The notes below the pieces were generated by a model that saw only the letters and a program-made list of their open reading frames with translations, searched no databases and was not told where the DNA came from. 64,000 nt of DNA. It comes from Dryococelus australis. Its lineage: Eukaryota; Arthropoda; Insecta; Phasmatodea; Phasmatidae. Both the position numbers and the translations under genes were made by a program. The DNA is taken from contig CM057009.1 in the NCBI GenBank assembly GCA_029891345.1, positions 288,744,966 to 288,808,965 of the forward strand, given 5' to 3'. Positions 1 through 10,131 of this stretch are shown here, piece after piece. Every line of letters begins with the position of its first letter. Within the stretch, counting starts at the first letter, position 1.

Positions 1-59
1 GATGCACGTACTGTAATTCGAGCACACCATTGTGAATGAGTGAAGAGTGAGTGAAGAGA

Positions 60-277
60 TTTGGGAGGCTGTTAACAGCCGATGAGTGTGATTGAAGTGA
101 GTATGAATTGGCGCCGAAATGTAAGGGAGGGGAAAACGGGAAATCCCCGGGAAAATCTGTCGACCAACGGCATCGTACGGCACGATTATCCCATGCGAAA
201 ATCCGGTGACCTGGCCGGGGATTGAACCCGGCATCTGTGGGAGGCGAGCAGGCTAACCGCTTAGCCACCACAGCCCC
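60..277 (-). repeat. tRNA-derived SINE, copy 1
   Basis: The reverse strand begins with a tRNA-like head: an A-box-like stretch (GTGGCTAAGCGGTTAG) near 255-270, and a B-box-like stretch (GGGTTCAATCCCC) near 215-230. The body that follows is shared with five other copies in this window, with recurrent blocks such as GATGCCGTTGGTCG and CATCGGCT. The A box looks like that of serine or leucine tRNAs. A 3' tail of GAGTGA-like repeats follows. No tRNA fold is complete, so this is a retroposon and not a tRNA gene. Pol III transcription is inferred from the boxes. Confidence 0.85.
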
Positions 278-342
278 CATGTATTGGCGCAGAGGTGCCC
301 AGGGCGTGTCATATGAGTAGAATATATAAGGCGAGCCTTGGA

Positions 343-1300
343 CAATGTATGTTAAATGGGATAAAACTGGCACCAAGCACCCGCGCCAGATGCTGGCCGG
401 ATGCCATGTTGTAAAGTCACCCAACCGCCATATTGGATCCAGGTTACCTTTGAACTTAACCTTTGACCTTGACCTTGACCCCATACCCGGGACCTTGAAT
501 GACTTTGAACCCAAAAATTGATAAAAATTGCAGAATAATGATAAAATCTCAAAAAAGTATACAAATAAAAACAAGTAAATTATTAAAACAATATATTTAA
601 AGATGTACATGTAGGAAGTTCGGTGTTCTATTACAGGTGGACCGATTAGGCTCCCGGCACGACTGGCGCTTGCCAGGTTGACCAGTGTCCAACTCGTCAC
701 CAATGTTAGGTGTTGATGAACTTGACTTTCAACATTAACCTTGGGTGATCTTGAAGCCAAAACACTGTAAAAATCCCAAAACAATCCCATAGGCCTAAAT
801 AAAAAAAATAAACTTTTTAAATGTATTACTAAAATTTATTTTAAAAACTCGTATTTCCTGAGGTTCTTCCACCACCAATATTACCAATTTTTTAAATTGG
901 TTATATAATCGGTCAATGGTTTGCCTTCGCTAGTTAGTCAACAGGCTTCCATCCCCCTCAACAATACTCATTCCATCGCATGAAAGCATCTTTTTCCCCC
1001 ATTTGTTTTCATTTCCAACACCTAGGTTGCGCTATTTTCACGATTTACTCACCAGGCGAGCATGTGAATTGACTACCAGTATAGAACCATATTTGCTTAT
1101 GTTTTTAAAGTATAGGTGGTACTTTCGGCACGCACCATATTGAATTATATTTCCAAGACATAGGGGAGTTGATTTTTCGATTTAAGCACCAAACGAGTTG
1201 CCGATTCAGCCACAAGGCGAGCTGTCGAAACTCATGGTTTTTTTATAGGCAACGAAAACTCTCTAATTTTAATTCTATTAAAACATGTTTTTTCCAATTA
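343..1300. repeat. Left terminal block of the inverted-arm element
   Basis: This block starts with a GGCACC-containing end, runs through CCATGTTGT and CGCCATATTGG, then a run of ACCTTGACC-type repeats (450-500), and continues through ACCAGGCGAGC- and CACCTAGG-type segments (1018-1215). It reappears inverted at 9040-9990. A more diverged version stands in the same orientation at 34020-34930, next to Polinton genes. It is followed by about 300 bases of AT-rich spacer before the zinc-finger gene. No protein is encoded here. Confidence 0.65.
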
Positions 1301-1635
1301 GCAGGAATTTAACTACATGCATAATTTATTAAATATATATTTATAATTTTTACATATATGTTAATTTTTTAAAGTATTTCTTATTTAATTATATAATCCT
1401 GCATATAGCACAATAGTTATTAATACGACAATTTTTAGTAAAATTAATTTTATTTCTGTGCCTTTTAAATTTTTATTCCATTCTGACAAATTATGTAACC
1501 ATAAAATAAAACACATTTTTACTAAAGGGCATTTTTTTATTCTATTAATTTAATACGAACATTTCTGCCCTCCAAAAAGTTCTACAATATTCTTAGACAT
1601 ATATATGCACCTTTGTTGTAGGTTACAGTGACTTA

Positions 1636-2290
1636 TGCATCTCTCTGATCGCACTTGTGTTGTCCTTGTGCAAAAATATCGTGTCATTTATTACACCGAC
1701 ACACTGTGCAGGGCATGTTATGTAGGTAACTACACTTCTGAGGACATGTACCGAAGTCACAATAGACCTGCTTGCAGCAAAGCTGGTAGCGAGATACTGA
1801 TGAGAAATACACTTCACATTTACAGATCTTTGTATGTCTAAGCAAATGTTCGGTACGGCTGAGCTGCTTACAGCACCTGTTACACAAATATGACATGCGG
1901 GAGGGATTCTTGGCACAATGAAAGCATTCATGTCGCCGTACACTGTAACCGAAAGCAAATGTCTTATCACAAAAGTGTCACTGATGACGACGTATTGGTA
2001 CAGGCAACAGCTCGGACGGATCTGTTGGAGATGTAGCTGCTGGAGCTAAAGAAGCAGCTAACTCTAGTAATGGTGTTCTAGACACCTCAAACCGAAAAGC
2101 TCGATGGCCCCTTTGCAGATAACGTAGACGTCACAACTGAAGAAGTCGTTGGCATCATACCAATCTGAAACGATGGTAAAGTAAATGCTGACAGCGATGA
2201 AGACATTACAGCTGAAGAAGTCGATGGCGTGGTAATACCAGAGACATCTCACTCGATGAAGAAATCGATAGCGAGGAAACATTGGAGGTC
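1636..2290 (-). pseudogene. Zinc-finger protein gene of the inverted arm, left copy (decayed)
   Basis: Read on the minus strand, an upstream Ser/Thr-rich region (one frame, PSFQIGMMPTTSS around 2120-2170) is followed in another frame by a Pro/Ala/Ser segment and then zinc fingers. The first finger, near 1915-1975, has the C-x2-K-x-F...H-x3-H spacing of the second half of a C2H2 finger (CDKTFAFGYS...RRHECFH). The second, near 1825-1895, is a C2HC type (CNRCCKQL...LLRHTKIC). A Cys-rich segment ends with C-x2-C...HKC near 1650-1690. One stop interrupts the end, a second lies just before finger 1, and the frame changes upstream. These frame breaks could be introns or decay. The right-arm copy keeps nearly all Cys and His residues. 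Such fingers suggest nucleic-acid binding. I do not recognise the exact family. Confidence 0.55.
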
Positions 2291-2299
2291 AATATCTGC

Positions 2300-2620
2300 T
2301 CTACTTTAATGTAACTGGCCATGGAGATTAACTGGCGTAGAAGCTAGCCGAGACGATCCAACTTTCACATTAGCCGGTGTCAAACTAAGCCTCTCAGCTG
2401 ACCTCCCATTGCCTATAATATAGACTACGCGCATGCAAGTCCTATGACGTCATATTGACTTTGAACGAATCGTATAACACCATCAATGTATTGTTCGGAC
2501 ATCGACGAGCCAATCAACGAGTTGCCACGTGATTGCAGCTGGCCAATCGCATGCAGGCATTGAGACATCACACGCAAGTGGGTAGACCGGCTTTAGGTGC
2601 TTATCATTTTACATATACGA
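2300..2620. promoter_or_regulatory. 5' flank of the left zinc-finger gene
   Basis: This stretch is repeated inverted at about 6815-7040 and 7688-7760. It contains GCCAATCA-type CCAAT boxes (about 2508-2550), a CACGTG E-box-like site (2526-2531) and TGACGTCA-like CRE sites (about 2445-2455). In the other copy a TGACATCA variant occupies the equivalent place. Because it lies upstream of the zinc-finger gene in both arms, a promoter role is plausible. It is inferred only from motif content and position. Confidence 0.35.
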
Positions 2621-2892
2621 ACCACACAGAGTAGTCCGACAGACCCTGTGGAAACTTTCCCGATCGAAGACATTTACTCGGAAGCACGACCCGGCGACGA
2701 GGAGGCCAACTCGGAACACAAGTTCCCGATGTGTACAGACGTCGATGAAGTTTTTGACGACACTTCAAAAAGTTTTTGAAAAAAATAGTTATTTATGTAC
2801 ATGCGAACATATTTTTTTATAAAAAAATTATATGAAATATAATGCAATGTTCAAGTATTATTTTGTCAAACTATTGCCATCTCGTACTGTAA

Positions 2893-3643
2893 GGGCCCTG
2901 CTACAATTGCCATTTCCCCTGTCCTCGAATGTCCCCTGTCCTCCCTGACGTCATGAGCCATGTCCCGCTTGTCCTCGCGTGTCCTCTGTCCCCGGTCCTC
3001 GGCAGATTGGTCAAATTTTAATTTTTGTCCTCTCTTGTCCTCTGTCCTCGGTTGTACCCGGTCCCCGAGTCTTTTATGGAACAATAAGAATAATAATTTA
3101 CCGGCAAAATACGAGCGTAATCTGTAACAGTGAACAAAAACAGTTGTTAACATAGACATCGAAGCGAATGTGGAGTGTGCCAGTGCCTATCAAGACTAAT
3201 ATTGCAAATAATAACTATGCGCATTGCAGTTACGGCGTGAATTATCCAATAAAATATGGAATTTCTGAAATCCAAAATCGAGGGAAAATTTATTATAATG
3301 AGTGAATTTAATTTAGGATAAAAACGCAGTGAGAATATAAAGAAAATATGTCCAAATAACCAATAAACAAAATAGATAAACTACTATAATAATCAAAATC
3401 CCTTTCATATCAACAACTCAAATTTATACCAAACAAATACTCGTGAATTTAAACAAACAAGTATAAAACAAAATGGCGTAAAGCATCTATTGCTATCTGG
3501 TAGTGGTTTTCGAAACCTACTGTTTGGGGGCAGCTTAGGACATATATTGTAGCAGCAAATTAAGTAAGAGTCCTGTGACGCCAGCTAGGACAGAGGACCG
3601 AGGACATCCAAGGACAGGGGACATGGCAATTGTAGCAGGGCAC
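2893..3643. mobile_element. PIF/Harbinger-type non-autonomous element, TAA target duplication
   Basis: Terminal inverted repeats are visible: GGGCCCTGCTACAATTGCCA on the left and its near-complement TGGCAATTGTAGCAGGGCAC on the right. Both ends are flanked by TAA (2890-2892 and 3644-3646). A 3-base TWA target duplication with GGGCC-type ends is typical of PIF/Harbinger. Just inside each end lies a CTGTCCTC/GAGGACAG-rich simple repeat (about 2925-3065, with a shorter inverted counterpart at 3585-3620). No transposase is encoded; the interior from 3100 to 3560 is AT-rich. Confidence 0.75.
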
Positions 3644-3681
3644 TAAACGGAGATAAGAAAACCAAATTTTCCACCTGTTTC

Positions 3682-4010
3682 CCACAGTGTCCATGGAAAC
3701 GCCTTGACCGCACCACTCAACATGCGTGCCATCAGCAATCGTGCCAGACACATGGGCTGAGGAGGTATGGTGGGCATATTTCGTACGAGGAAATTCCGGT
3801 CATGTTAGAATGTCATAATTCCCTATTATATGTTGTTCACGGTAAAGTGAACACTTGTTTACCACAGTGTCCATGGAAACGCCTTGACCGCACCACTCAA
3901 CATGCGTGCCATCAGCATTCGTGCCAGACACATGGGCTGAGGAGGTATGGTGGGCATATTCCGTACGAGGAAATTCCGGTCATGTTAGAATGTCATAATT
4001 CCCTATTATA
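3682..4010 (+). repeat. 180-base tandem duplication ending in a MITE terminus
   Basis: A unit starting CCACAGTGTCCATGGAAACG at 3682 recurs at 3862 with very few differences, so the duplication is recent. The first unit ends with TTGTTCACGGTAAAGTGAAC, the terminus of the MITE that lies complete after the second unit (from 4011). The duplication therefore took in the flanking DNA plus about 30 bases of the MITE end. Confidence 0.9.
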
Positions 4011-4245
4011 GATTGTTCATGGTAAAGTGAACACTTTTTAAGGCCCTTATTAAATTTTCCTTTCATCCAATTTCCATCTTCCTGCTGCTTTTTAATATAA
4101 ACATTGCAATGTGACCAATAAACACACTGTGTACATTTCTCCTCCATCAAAATTTAAGGCCTGAGGCTGCAATAAGATATATTTATTAGCGGTTAGTGCC
4201 TGCTGGGAAGGCATTTAAAGTGCTCACTTTATCGTGAACAGCATG
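4011..4245. mobile_element. TTCACGGTAAA MITE, short form (copy a)
   Basis: The inverted ends GATTGTTCATGGTAAAGTGA and TCACTTTATCGTGAACAGCA are flanked by TA on both sides (4009-4010 and 4246-4247). The TA duplication and the absence of coding capacity indicate a Tc1/mariner-superfamily MITE. The interior (TAATATAAACATTGCAATGT, CAATAAGATATATTTATTAG) is shared closely with the copy at 8489-8702 and more loosely with 26733-26962. Confidence 0.85.
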
Positions 4246-4249
4246 TAGC

Positions 4250-6300
4250 CCATGTATGTGCTTGGAAGTCTATTTTGTATAGTATGTGCAGGACGGAAAT
4301 TATCGACATCCGAAATCACTAATCTGATTTAGATACCAAACTAGTCGTCATCACCAGTCATTCGCCACTGCTCAGCCGCGTGGAGACGTATAGGGAAAAA
4401 CTTTACAAGTGCGAAAACAAATTAGAGCATATTACAGCCAGTGCATTACCGAGACCGTGAGAGTTCTGAGTTATGTTAATCTGTTTTTAATGTATAAAAT
4501 TTATTCTGTCTACCAATTTTCCGATAATAAATTCTGGCTCGAACCTTTCCTTTGTTTTCTTTTCGTGTAAAAAGTCGAATGCTAAATTCGGTTTTAATAC
4601 CAGTGAAACAAACGATAATTGGTGATGATATAAAAAAGAAAAAGGAATGAGCAAAAGAACTATCGTTCCTCACTCGCTCGTACGTCAAACTCGCACACAG
4701 AGCCCGAGGTATCCCAATGGCAGGTCTGACTGATAGAGACATACAAAATTAATAATATTAAAGCGTACTTAAAGACGTAGATATGAGTCTCATTACGGAA
4801 GTAAACGAGAAACACGTGGAGTCATAAACTGAGCTCTCGCAGCCGTCCAGCCGGGTTGCACCAGATGCTGTTTTGGACTTTGCCCTAGCGCACTGTCTGC
4901 AGGAATGTGGATAGGTTGGCGGGGGGGGGGGGGGGGGAGGGGTCATATCAATCCTGCAGAATGTTTTATTTCTCACACAAGCTAACTATAAATAATATGA
5001 TAATAAACGCAGATTATATCTGCACACACAAGTCAACACCAGGGGAGACCCATGTTCAGGGAGACCCGGGTTAGTTTCTGAACTCCTTGGGCCTAATATA
5101 TTATTTTAAAAATCACTCAACAAGAATGAATCACAACTCATCCTCGTTTTAAAGAACTTAAACCTTAGAAAAATTGAATAACAGATAAAATTGCAACTTG
5201 TAATGCAGGTAAATATGTACGAAATAATTTTAAAAATCTCTATATTGAGCAAAAATATTTATTTATTTGATATCAGCAAGTCCTTGCATTTTTCAGGCAT
5301 ACCGAGAAACCATTTTGCATTTTACAGGTATTTAAAGCTGCCATTTTGCACCCGATTCGTTGTTGGCGAGTCTGATAACGCCAGGGATATATACCGAATC
5401 GGGTGATTATTATTTTGTTCGTAACCCAGCGAACAAGTCCTTTCATCTGCTGATGCAAATATTTCGAAATATTTCCACGCCCACATACATAAGGTTCAAT
5501 AAGCATTAAACCGTTTGGAAAAAAAATTAACAGAATATTCGATCAGCACGCTTATACAGATACGAGTGTAATCCTCGTTTCATGAATAAAAGATTTATCC
5601 CTTGTTACGTCAGGAAAATTTTAAGGCAGTTTGGCACCGTAAAAATAATAGATATACTACAATTAAATTAAATTAAGGTAAGGGAAAACAGGCCACCCAT
5701 TACAGAAATAGGAAAAAAATTGCTTCTTAACGAACTTACGATAATACGCTTCATGACCCGAACAGTGCTACATATTTATATATCTGACTCGACGCGATAT
5801 TCCGAGGTGAAAAATGCTTACTATTTTAAGTTGTATTAATCTTGCACCTTCAGAGGAAACGTCTATGTTTCGACACCATGGACCTGAAATTTGAAGAAAT
5901 AAAACTAATGCCCAGTCCCCTAATATTAATTGTTAGTTTTGCACAGTACGCAACGTAATATCAGAGCGGAATACTGATTTTATAATAGTCCCCAGTTCAC
6001 TATGAACCTGCTGATATATCAGTGAAACATGGACATACGAATGATAAATATTCGAAATGCCAGACGCGAGAGCTAACTATACTATTATCGATGTTTATTT
6101 TTACGACAAACTTCGTACACCTCCATAATGCCCAAGCAGAGCTCTGATGCTTGCTAACATACTTGCACTCTATCAGCCCCTCGTGATGCCTTGAAGATAT
6201 AAAATCTCGTAACTTATTACGCAAACACATAAGCAATAAATTCGCGAAAAATTTTTTACCATACTCTTGTATGAAGTTTATTACCCATGCAAAACTAAAA
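4250..6300. other. AT-rich stretch without genes
   Basis: I see no supported gene here. The region contains a G17 tract at 4921-4937, a short GGGAGACCC duplication near 5043-5070, and otherwise AT-rich DNA with stops in all frames. The short open frames have no recognisable domains. Confidence 0.6.
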
Positions 6301-6310
6301 CATATCAGGC

Positions 6311-6592
6311 TGCAGGTGTCAGTCGGCAGGAGTCACCCTGTAGGAGTCACACTGCAGGAGTCAGTCGGTAGGGGTGAATCTGCAGGAGTCAGTCTGTAGG
6401 GGTCAGTCTGCAGGAGTCAGTCTGCAGGAGTCAGTCTGCAAGAGTTAAGTTTGTAGGAGTCAGTCTGAAGGAGTCGGTCGGTAGGAGACAGTCTGTAGGA
6501 GTCAGTCACCAGGAGTCAGTCTGCAGGAGTTAGTTTTGCAGGAGTCAGTCGGCAGAGTCAGTCAGCAGGAGTCATTTTGCAGGAGTCAGTGA
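6311..6592 (+). repeat. Minisatellite with unit CTGCAGGAGTCAGT
   Basis: About 20 imperfect head-to-tail copies of a unit close to 14 bases (variants CGGCAGGAGTCA, CTGTAGGAGTCAGT). The units vary in length and sequence, which suggests an old array. There is no coding content. Confidence 0.9.
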
Positions 6593-6809
6593 GAGTGAAA
6601 TCACTTGATGTAAATATTTGAAATATCTCAATATATTCTAATATTTTATTTTTGTATGTTTTAATTATTAAGGTACATCATCCAGTCTATCACATCGACC
6701 TTATGTCCGTTCTATCGTCTACGGTCGTGCTTACTAGCTAATGCCTTCGAAATGCGGTATTGCCAGGATCTGACGGACTGCACTGTTTGTGTGGTTCGTA
6801 TATAAATAT

Positions 6810-7042
6810 ATAAATGATAAGCACCTGTAGCCTGCCTACCTGCCTGCATGTGATGTCTCATTGCCTGCATGTGATTGGCCAACTGCAATCACGTGGCAAC
6901 TCGTTGATTGGCTCGTCTATGTCCGATAAATGCATTAATGGTGTAATACGATTGGTTCTAAGTCAATATGACATCATATGGCTTGCATACGCGTATATTA
7001 TGAGCAATGGAGGGGGAGGGATGTTGTCGTCTGAGATGCTTA
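6810..7042. promoter_or_regulatory. 5' flank of the right zinc-finger gene, outer part
   Basis: This is the inverted counterpart of 2400-2620. It has CCTGCATGTGAT duplicated twice (6844-6875), GATTGGCC and GATTGGCT (inverted CCAAT boxes) and a CACGTG site (6891-6896). The segment is cut from the rest of the arm by the MITE at 7043-7684, so if it was a promoter, this copy is now separated from its gene. Confidence 0.35.
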
Positions 7043-7684
7043 AGCCTAGTTCACAATAACTGGACTGCGGACCACGGTCCGCAGACTCCTAACTGCTGAT
7101 TGGTGCACGTGACCCTTTGACGTCATAGATCGCTGTCCCAATGTCACATGGTCCCATGTCCAAAGATCATTCACCAACTTCAGCTTTCGTCCGCGGGCGT
7201 TTTCCGAATTGTTTTTGTTTACATTTTATCGCGCGCAAACAGTAAAAGTAAATTGCAGGTATTTTAGTTATTATTACATTATTATTAAAACTCGCTATTT
7301 CGTAAATGCGAAAACGAAACTTTAATAAGTAAAAATACAAAAATTCACTGACTACAGCAAAAAAAAAAAAAAAACAATATCTAAATGAAGATAATAAACG
7401 CAAAATCAAAACGTACTTATTCGCATAACTCAAAATAGAAAACTGAATAAAATAAGCTAAATAGATCAATATTTACGAGTAATCGCATAACATTTATTGA
7501 CGTGCCAATTAGGGTGCACTCTAGTATCAATGACTGAAAGCTTAGCTTCGGCCCGCGTCGAATTTGGTGCACTCTGGTGCCAGTGTTAGAAAGCTTAGAT
7601 TCGGACGTCGTTATTGTAGACGCGCACGTTGGGACATGCGTCCGCGGACCATTCAACTGCGGACCAGCTATTGTGGACTAGGCC
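7043..7684. mobile_element. PIF/Harbinger-like MITE in the right arm, TTA target duplication
   Basis: The left end AGCCTAGTTCACAATAACTG and the complement of the right end GGCCTAGTCCACAATAGCTG form terminal inverted repeats, with further CTGCGGACC/GGTCCGC palindromic blocks inside. TTA flanks both sides (7040-7042 and 7685-7687). The left arm runs through the equivalent position (around 2388-2392) without interruption, which gives the empty site. The interior holds a GTGCACTCTAGTATCA / GTGCACTCTGGTGCCA pair (7514-7590), a poly-A run at 7360-7375, and no transposase. Confidence 0.8.
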
Positions 7685-7759
7685 TTAGTTTGACATCGGC
7701 TAATGTGAAAGTTGGATCGAATCGGCTGTCTTCTACTCCACGTAACCCATGGACAGTTA

Positions 7760-8440
7760 CGTTAAAGTGGAGTGGATATTGCCCTCCAATAGTTTCTCGC
7801 CATCGAATTCTTCTTCGAGTGAGATGTCTCCTGTTTTCCCAACGCCATCGACTTCTTCAGCTGGATGTCTACATCACTAGCAATATTTTCTTCCACCAGT
7901 GCAGTACCATCGTTTCAGATTGGTATGGTGCCATCGAATTCTTCAGCTGTAACTGCAACGAAATCTTCATTGGAGCCATCGAGTTTTTTTGGCTGTGGTG
8001 CCTAGAACAGTATTGCTGGCGTTACTTGCTTCTTAAGCTCCAGCACCTACATCTCCAACATGTCCGTCCGAGTTTTTCCCTGAACCACTACGTCGTCATC
8101 AGAGTCACTTTTGTAATAAGATATTTGCTTTCGGCTACGGTGTACGGCTACATGAAAGCTTTCATTGTAGCAAGAATCCCATCGCATGTCGTATTTGGGT
8201 GACAGGTGCTGTAAGCAGGTTACCTGTACCGACAGTTTGCTGAGACATGCAAAGACCTGTAAAGGTGAAGTGCATTTCACATCAGAACATCGCTACCACG
8301 TTTACTGCAAGCTGGTCTGTTGTGACTTAGTTACATGTCGTCAAAAGTGTAGTTTCTTACGTAACCTGCCCTGCACAATATATCGGTGTAATAAATGTCA
8401 AGATATTTTCGCACAAGGACAACACAAGTGCGAATAGTGA
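7760..8440 (+). pseudogene. Zinc-finger protein gene of the inverted arm, right copy (decayed)
   Basis: This is the plus-strand homologue of the gene at 1636-2290. A Ser/Thr-rich part (PSFQIGMVPSNSSAV, about 7908-7952) is followed in another frame by a Pro-rich stretch and a first finger near 8107-8165 (CNKIFAFGYG...RLHESFH). A one-base shift then leads into MSYLGDRCC at 8186 and on to 8437. Here the C2HC finger keeps most ligands (RCCKQ...LLRHAKTC), though the first Cys has become Gly. The terminal segment RCNKCQDIFAQGQHKC is intact and ends with a stop at 8435-8437. Compared with the left copy the fingers align residue by residue. The long open frame at 7564-8202 crosses this region in a different frame and is not the conserved one. 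Confidence 0.55.
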
Positions 8441-8488
8441 GATGCATAAAAGACTGTAAAATTTGATAAATTGAGATGTATATATATA

Positions 8489-8702
8489 GGTCGTTTACGG
8501 TAAAATCAGCACTTTTTAAGGCCGTAATAAATTCTTTATTTCGTCCAATTTCCACCTTCCTGCTCCTTTTTAATATAAACATTGCAATGTGACCAATAAA
8601 CACAGTGTATACATTTCACCACTATCTGCAATAAGATATATTTATTAGTGGTTAATGCCTGTGGAAGAGCCTTAAAAAATGCTCACTTTATCATAAACAG
8701 CC
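8489..8702. mobile_element. TTCACGGTAAA MITE, short form (copy b)
   Basis: The ends GGTCGTTTACGGTAAAATCA and CACTTTATCATAAACAGCC are inverted repeats, sitting in a TA-rich site with TA on both flanks and a (TA)10-like run to the right (8703-8722). The interior nearly matches 4011-4245. The copy is absent from the corresponding place in the left arm (around 1590-1610), so it inserted after the two arms separated. Confidence 0.85.
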
Positions 8703-9039
8703 TATATATATATATATATATAGAAGGTTATTGATTTTTTTTTCGAGGGCATGAACTTCTGTATAAAAATAACTGAAAAGAAAATTGTCTGTGTACAAAA
8801 TTGTGTTTCATTTTGGGTTTGCCTAATTTTCCAGAATAAAAATTAAATTTAAAAGGCACAGAAATAAAAACAACTAAATTAAATTTTATTGTATAAATAT
8901 CTGTTGTATTATATGCATGGTTATATAATTAAATAAGAAAAACTGTCAAAATTTTAAAATTTAAAATTTAATTAAAACATATAGATTTAATAAATTATGA
9001 AGATATTCAACGTCCTGCATCATGCATGGGGGTAAACTG

Positions 9040-9990
9040 CTAATTAGAAAAAAATATTTTTTTATAAAGGATGTAAATTACAAATCTTCCAATGCCTATG
9101 AAAAGATGAGCGTCAACAGCTCGCCTGGTGGCTGAATCGGTAACTCACCTAGTGTTTAAATCGATAAATTAACTCCCCATACTTGTTGAAAATATAATCC
9201 AATGTGGAGGGTGACGACAGCACCACCTATACTTTACAAACACAAACAAATATGCCCCCACCTGGTGGCTAGATCACCAGCTCGCCTGGTGAGTAAATCG
9301 TGAAAATAGGGCTACTTAGGTGTTGAAAATGAAATGAAATGTCTAACGAAAAAAGAAAAACAAGATGCTTGCATGCAACGGAAGAAGGATGAGCGAGAGG
9401 GTTGGAGGCCTGCCAACTAATTAGTGAAGGCAAGTAATTTAAAGATTGAAAACCAAATTAAAAAATTGGTGGTATCTCCGGAAATACACATTTTTAATAA
9501 TATATTTTTTAAATTTTCATATATTTTAAATTTCATTTTAATTTTAAATTTTTTTTGGAATTCTTAGGCGTCAAGGTTATTTACGGTTAAGGTTGAAGAT
9601 CAAGGTCAAGGTCACCGACATCCAAGATGGCTGACGAGATTTACACCGGTCGACCTGTTAAGGGCCTGTCGTGTCAGGAGCTTAGTCGATCCACCTGTCA
9701 TCGAACCCCTAACCTCCTACATTTACATCTTTAAACCATTTTAAAATTTTCTTTATAATTTTTCATTCTCTACAATTTTTTTTTGGTATTTTACATTTTT
9801 TTTGGGGATTTTTGGGAATTTGTTTTGTTCAAGGTCATTCAAGGTCACGGACGTGTGATAAGGTTTAGGTCACGGGTCAAGGGCAAAGTCACCTGTATCC
9901 AATATGGCGGCCGGGTGACATCACAACATGGTGGCCGACCGGTGCCGGCGCCGTTCCAGGTGCCAATTTTGCCCCATTTGAAATACATAC
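9040..9990. repeat. Right terminal block of the inverted-arm element
   Basis: This is the inverted counterpart of 343-1300. It holds AGCTCGCCTGGTGGCTGAAT (9118-9137), a second CACCTGGTGGCT block (9259-9270), TTAGGTGTTGAAAATG (9316-9331), AAGGTCAAGGTCA (9602-9614), then AATATGGCGGCCGGG and ACAACATGGTGGCC just before the end, which fades near 9990 after CCCCATTTGAAATACATAC. No coding capacity was recognised. Confidence 0.65.
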
Positions 9991-10059
9991 ATACTTGCAA
10001 TTTATACTCTACTCACATAAGTTATGGTCAAATGACAAACGTATTGCAAAGGTACATTT

Positions 10060-10125
10060 TTTTTAAGTTTAACGTGTCCCCAAATAACAACGCAAATTTT
10101 GCAGGTCTCTACTTATATCAGTGTT
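10060..10125. repeat. Fragment of the foldback family end
   Basis: The stretch TTTAACGTGTCCCCAAATAA then CGCAAATTTTGCAGGTCTCT matches the end of the foldback elements at 57906-58880 (compare 58441-58476). Only one end is present here, abutting the next MITE. Confidence 0.55.
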
Positions 10126-10131
10126 TGGTAT

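Larger units (their letters stand above)
343..9990. mobile_element. Composite inverted-arm element with Polinton-like ends
   Basis: Two long arms, about 343-2620 and 6810-9990, are diverged inverted copies of each other. Matching blocks are: the ends (CCATGTTGT and the gene-side CGCCATATTGGAT at 400-440 against their complements at 9900-9945); the 1000-1240 block against 9100-9330; the zinc-finger gene at 1636-2290 against 7760-8440; and the CCAATCA-rich 5' flank at 2440-2600 against 6815-6975. The right arm is longer because it carries two extra MITEs (7043-7684 and 8489-8702). The centre is unrelated filler. It could be one element with very long terminal inverted repeats, or two copies of one element inserted head to head. 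No clean target duplication was found at the outer ends. Confidence 0.65.

Noticed and set aside
215..275. Functional tRNA gene
   Set aside because: A and B boxes are tRNA-like but the cloverleaf stems are not complete and the same sequence with the same non-tRNA body recurs six times, so it is a SINE.
4921..4937. Poly-G/poly-C tracts (4921, 24035, 26571, 37931) as a shared functional signal
   Set aside because: They lie in unrelated contexts and are common slippage products and sequencing trouble spots.
7564..8202. Longest open frame of the window (212 codons)
   Set aside because: It starts inside a MITE, crosses its end, and uses a frame other than the one in which the zinc fingers are conserved with the left arm. 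It looks like chance read-through.
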